Below are positions 6,369-8,018 of a DNA stretch of 8,018 bases, in pieces. The notes below the pieces were generated by a model, which saw only the letters and a program-made list of their open reading frames with translations, did no database searches and was not told the DNA's origin. Origin of the DNA: Solirubrobacterales bacterium (GTDB taxonomy: Bacteria; Actinomycetota; Thermoleophilia; Solirubrobacterales; Solirubrobacteraceae); NCBI GenBank assembly GCA_003157595.1, contig PMKB01000082.1:1-8018 (forward strand). The letters are read 5' to 3'. The translations under genes and the position numbers were made by a program. How positions within the stretch are numbered: the stretch's first letter is position 1; each line of letters begins with the position of its first letter.

Positions 6369-6383
6369 GTCCCGCAACGGGAC
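6369..6383 (-). promoter_or_regulatory. Hairpin abutting the ribosome binding site of the importer operon
   Basis: On the minus strand GTCCCG-TTG-CGGGAC forms a perfect 6-bp stem with a 3-nt loop. Its last base is immediately followed by AGGAGG. Such a stem could stabilise the 5' leader or modulate ribosome access, or the inverted repeat could be a protein operator in DNA. There is no T run. The role is not known. Confidence 0.5.
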
Positions 6384-6428
6384 GGTCGATGTCGGTAGGC
6401 GGAACCTAGGCGAGGGTCTGGGTCGCGA

Positions 6429-6458
6429 AGTAACGAACCCGTATCGGTGTTGTGTCAA
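6429..6458 (-). promoter_or_regulatory. Candidate promoter of the ABC importer operon
   Basis: Minus strand: TTGACA (a perfect -35 box, + coordinates 6453-6458), an 18-nt spacer, then GTTACT (6429-6434), a 3 of 6 match to the -10 consensus. Transcription would begin near 6422 and leave a leader of about 65 nt containing the hairpin and AGGAGG site. The -35 match is strong and the -10 weak, which would fit a promoter needing an activator. Confidence 0.5.
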
Positions 6459-6485
6459 ACCTGTGTACGGACCGGCGACGCCCGG

Positions 6486-6505
6486 CGCGAGCGCGTAGCC
6501 TCGCG
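6486..6505. repeat. Inverted repeat CGCGAG-N8-CTCGCG in the divergent region
   Basis: CGCGAG at 6486-6491 and CTCGCG at 6500-6505 are separated by 8 nt. They lie just upstream of the importer's candidate -35 box and between the two divergent genes. It could be a dimeric operator, but six-base inverted repeats made of G and C are common by chance in DNA this rich in GC. Confidence 0.3.
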
Positions 6506-6512
6506 TGTGAGG

Positions 6513-6541
6513 GCGCCGCAGCCGCTGCCGCGCGCCGCAGC
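6513..6541. repeat. 10-nt direct repeat GCGCCGCAGC in the divergent region
   Basis: GCGCCGCAGC occurs at 6513-6522 and again at 6532-6541, 19 nt apart start to start, close to two helical turns. It is placed between the two divergent promoters, so tandem binding of a regulator is conceivable. No known motif is recognised. Confidence 0.35.
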
Positions 6542-6596
6542 GCCACGCCGACGCACGGTTCGCGACGCGGGTGCCCAACTCGACACCTCTGGGGGA

Positions 6597-6625
6597 TTGG
6601 CAGCGCCAGGGCGCACCTTTACGGT
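6597..6625 (+). promoter_or_regulatory. Candidate promoter of the LuxR-type regulator
   Basis: TTGGCA (6597-6602, 5 of 6 matches to the -35 consensus), a 17-nt spacer, then TACGGT (6620-6625, the actinobacterial TANNNT -10 form). Transcription would start near 6632, giving a leader of about 80 nt before the regulator ATG at 6713, with the possible leader peptide inside it. Prediction from consensus and spacing. Confidence 0.5.
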
Positions 6626-6659
6626 CACTGAGGTGTTATGGGCGAGCGAAAGGGCACAC

Positions 6660-6716
6660 ATGGCTGGGCAGCACAGCAGCGTGATCGTGGGGACCGTTGC
6701 CGGGATGAGGCGATGA
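6660..6716 (+). CDS. Possible 18-residue leader peptide
   Basis: ATG at 6660 opens a short frame, MAGQHSSVIVGTVAGMRR, closing at TGA 6714-6716. GAAAGGG at 6648-6654 lies 5 nt before the ATG and could serve as ribosome binding site. The end overlaps the regulator's ATG at 6713 as ATGA, the usual form of translational coupling. It lies downstream of the predicted transcription start. No run of a single amino acid suggests classical attenuation. It could be chance. Confidence 0.3.
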   Translation: MAGQHSSVIVGTVAGMRR

Positions 6717-7396
6717 GCGGCGCGCTGATGGCGGCGAAGAGCGGAGCACGGATGACGAGGACCTCGGCCAGCCGGATCGATGTGCGCAGGCGCGAGACGG
6801 CGCTGGCGCTGGTCGGCGGGCCCCAGCTGCTGCGCGCCGCGATCGGCGAGTTGATTGGCGCCCAGCCCGGTATGCGCGTCGCCGGCTCGGTCGCGTCGAT
6901 CGACGAGCTCGCGGAGAGTTTCGAGCGCTTCTCGCCGCGCTGCGACGTCGTGCTGCTCGATGTCGACTCCTACCGCGGCGGCTGCGCCCGCGCGATCGAC
7001 CGCCTGCTCGCGTTCGACCTGGACTTCAAGCTCGTGCTGCTGTGCACCGAGGTCAGCGAGGAGATCGTGATCTGCGCGAGCACGCGGCGGATCGATGGCG
7101 TCGTGCTCAAGGAATCCTCGGTCTGCGAGCTGTGCGAGGCCGTCGCCCACATTCTCACCGGCCACGCCGTGATGCCGGCTCGCTGGCGTGCGGTGCCGCA
7201 GGCGGTCGCGCTGACGCCGCGTCAGGTCGAGGTGCTCAAGCTGGTCTCGCGCGGCTACAGCAACGAGGAGATCGCCGAGCGCCTCGACGTGCGGCCGAAC
7301 ACCGTCAAGTTCCACATCTCGGAGATCTTCCGCCGACTTGGTGTGCGCAACCGCATTGAGGCGATCGCAAGCCTGGCCGAGTCCGATGACGATTGA
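6713..7396 (+). CDS. NarL/LuxR-family response regulator with atypical, Cys-rich receiver
   Basis: A 227-residue cytoplasmic DNA-binding regulator. Residues about 29-155 form a receiver-like domain: phospho-acceptor candidate Asp83 (DVVLLDVDSY), Thr112 and Lys133 (GVVLKESS) are kept, but the acidic pair expected at the end of strand 1 is Gly35-Gly36 (LALVGGPQLLR). Six cysteines (77, 91, 111, 121, 138, 141) include a CELC motif. Residues 167-221 are a complete LuxR/GerE helix-turn-helix: LTPRQVEVLKLVSRGYSNEEIAERL, NTVKFHISEIFRRLGV. The start is chosen at ATG 6713, which overlaps a possible leader peptide. An ATG at 6752 with GGAG 5 nt upstream would give 214 residues, the more usual length, and is a serious alternative. 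No histidine kinase is adjacent. Divergent placement makes the ABC importer a plausible target, and an intrinsic terminator follows. Confidence 0.88.
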   Translation: MSGALMAAKSGARMTRTSASRIDVRRRETALALVGGPQLLRAAIGELIGAQPGMRVAGSVASIDELAESFERFSPRCDVVLLDVDSYRGGCARAIDRLLAFDLDFKLVLLCTEVSEEIVICASTRRIDGVVLKESSVCELCEAVAHILTGHAVMPARWRAVPQAVALTPRQVEVLKLVSRGYSNEEIAERLDVRPNTVKFHISEIFRRLGVRNRIEAIASLAESDDD

Positions 7397-7460
7397 GTCC
7401 CGTTTTCAAAGCGGTCGGGCGGAAGAAATCTGCCCAACTGAACGCGCGAAACCTCACCCG

Positions 7461-7475
7461 CTCACGCGGCGTGAG
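7461..7475. repeat. Inverted repeat CTCACG-CGG-CGTGAG downstream of the regulator
   Basis: A perfect 6-bp stem with a 3-nt loop, 64 nt after the regulator stop and 20 nt before the main terminator stem. An overlapping alternative pairing uses CCTCAC at 7452-7457 with GTGAGG at 7471-7476. There is no T run, so it is probably an accessory RNA structure or a protein site. Confidence 0.4.
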
Positions 7476-7495
7476 GCGTGGTGCAATTCGCGCAA

Positions 7496-7529
7496 GCCCG
7501 GCGGCTGCGATCCGCCGGGCGCAGTTTTT
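7496..7529 (+). terminator. Intrinsic terminator of the regulator gene
   Basis: GCCCGGCGG (7496-7504), a 7-nt loop, then the exact complement CCGCCGGGC (7512-7520), followed after gcag by five T (7525-7529). A 9-bp GC stem plus a T run on the + strand is the standard Rho-independent form, so it ends the regulator transcript. On the minus strand there is no T run beyond the stem, so it should work poorly for the gene coming from the right. Confidence 0.8.
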
Positions 7530-7611
7530 CTGGGGGTCGGGGGCGCGAACATGCTGCGCTCCCGTCCTCTCCGCTCGTGGGGCACCTCCGCGACCGACAG
7601 GCGCCACCAGC

Positions 7612-8018
7612 TCAGCCGCTAGGTGAGATCACAGCGGAGGTCGCCAGCGTCTGGCCGCCGGCGCCGAGTGCGGCGACTGCGACCTGCGGCTCGGCCTCCG
7701 GCAGGCTGAAGGAGGTCTCGAAGCCGTCGCGGGGAACCGTTGCGACCACGCTCATCGAGTCCGCAGAGGAGCCGGCGAGGACCGCCCAGGCGCTGACCGC
7801 CGTCGCGCCGTTCCAGCTTGTCTCCACGGTCACGACTCCATTGCTCGCCTGTGCGGCGAGCGCGGGGACGCCGGCTGGCTGCCCGCTCCACGGCGCGAGG
7901 TAGGTGCGGTAGTCCTGGACGCCCGGCCCGAGCGCCGCGTCAAAGAGCACCTGGCCGGCGGCGCCGAACTCGGTGAAGTTCGGCAGGCCGCCGTAGCCCA
8001 TCAGCCAGTTGCCGCCGG
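7612..8018 (-). CDS. Arylsulfotransferase-like secreted protein, C-terminal fragment (5' end outside window)
   Basis: The frame enters at the right edge and stops at TGA (7612-7614); about 135 residues are visible. It begins GGNWLMGYGGLPNFTEF, then VLFDAALGPGVQDYRTYLAPWSGQP: the end of a beta-propeller typical of the PAPS-independent arylsulfotransferase (ASST) family, which moves sulfate between phenolic compounds outside the cytoplasm. The last 80 or so residues (GVVTVETSWNGATAVSAWAVLAG... to VISPSG) look like a fibronectin III/Ig-type beta sandwich. I recall this domain order from many Solirubrobacterales proteins, where activity is rarely shown. The catalytic His of true ASST enzymes would lie outside the window, so the enzyme activity cannot be judged. 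It converges on the regulator with a 215-nt gap. Confidence 0.8.
   Translation of the reverse strand, partial: GGNWLMGYGGLPNFTEFGAAGQVLFDAALGPGVQDYRTYLAPWSGQPAGVPALAAQASNGVVTVETSWNGATAVSAWAVLAGSSADSMSVVATVPRDGFETSFSLPEAEPQVAVAALGAGGQTLATSAVISPSG

Noticed and set aside
6357..6578. N-terminal extension of the binding protein to a start at 6578
   Set aside because: It would bury the signal peptide under 74 Arg-rich residues and ignore the perfect AGGAGG before 6356; the candidate promoter also lies inside the extension.
6638..6712. Longer regulator start at 6638
   Set aside because: It adds 25 residues of unusual composition before a receiver that already has a spare N-terminus, and it starts only a few bases after the predicted transcription start.
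7397..7611. Intergenic stretch after the regulator checked for a small gene or RNA
   Set aside because: Short open frames exist on the + strand (for example from 7478) but cross the terminator and show no start signal or recognisable protein; only the hairpins described are supported.

Overview
The window is GC-rich, densely packed DNA with many GTG starts and TANNNT-type -10 boxes, which points to an actinobacterium. The partial arylsulfotransferase-like protein at the right edge and the small Cys-rich membrane-anchored protein near 2.1-2.4 kb resemble proteins I associate with Thermoleophilia/Solirubrobacterales (Conexibacter/Solirubrobacter-like). That taxonomic guess is inference from recalled family resemblance, not a search. 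No rRNA, tRNA, CRISPR array, insertion sequence or prophage gene was recognised.

Region 1 (1-1472, + strand): the 3' part of a threonine synthase gene (thrC), then a CysO/MoaD-type ubiquitin-like sulfur carrier ending in Gly-Gly, then a conserved hypothetical with a ParB/sulfiredoxin-like motif. All three overlap (TGATG at 822-826; 8 nt at 1092-1099), so they look like one translationally coupled operon joining a PLP-dependent beta/gamma-replacement-type enzyme with a sulfur carrier.

Region 2 (1473-2390): a + strand hypothetical (about 1644-2042) whose C-terminus resembles the FlaG fold and which contains a perfect 25-nt palindrome. It converges with a small minus-strand, single-membrane-segment protein with four cysteines. 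That small gene seems to have its own promoter with a -10 box only 10 nt before the ATG, so it may be leaderless.

Region 3 (2451-6356, minus strand): a complete four-gene ABC importer operon, transcribed right to left as secreted binding protein, permease, permease, ATPase. It is of the spermidine/iron/2-aminoethylphosphonate-like class; the substrate cannot be set from sequence. Three of the junctions overlap, two of them as GTGA. The first gene has a perfect AGGAGG site, a TTGACA -35 box and a small hairpin abutting the ribosome binding site.

Region 4 (6357-7611): a 356-nt divergent control region, then a + strand NarL/LuxR-type regulator. Its receiver domain keeps the phospho-acceptor Asp, Thr and Lys but has Gly-Gly where the Mg-binding acidic pair should be, and carries six cysteines including a CxxC. 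A possible 18-residue leader peptide overlaps its start by ATGA. A strong intrinsic terminator follows at 7496-7529. Position suggests, but does not prove, that this regulator controls the divergent importer.

Region 5 (7612-8018, minus strand): the C-terminal end of an arylsulfotransferase-like secreted protein, running off the window.
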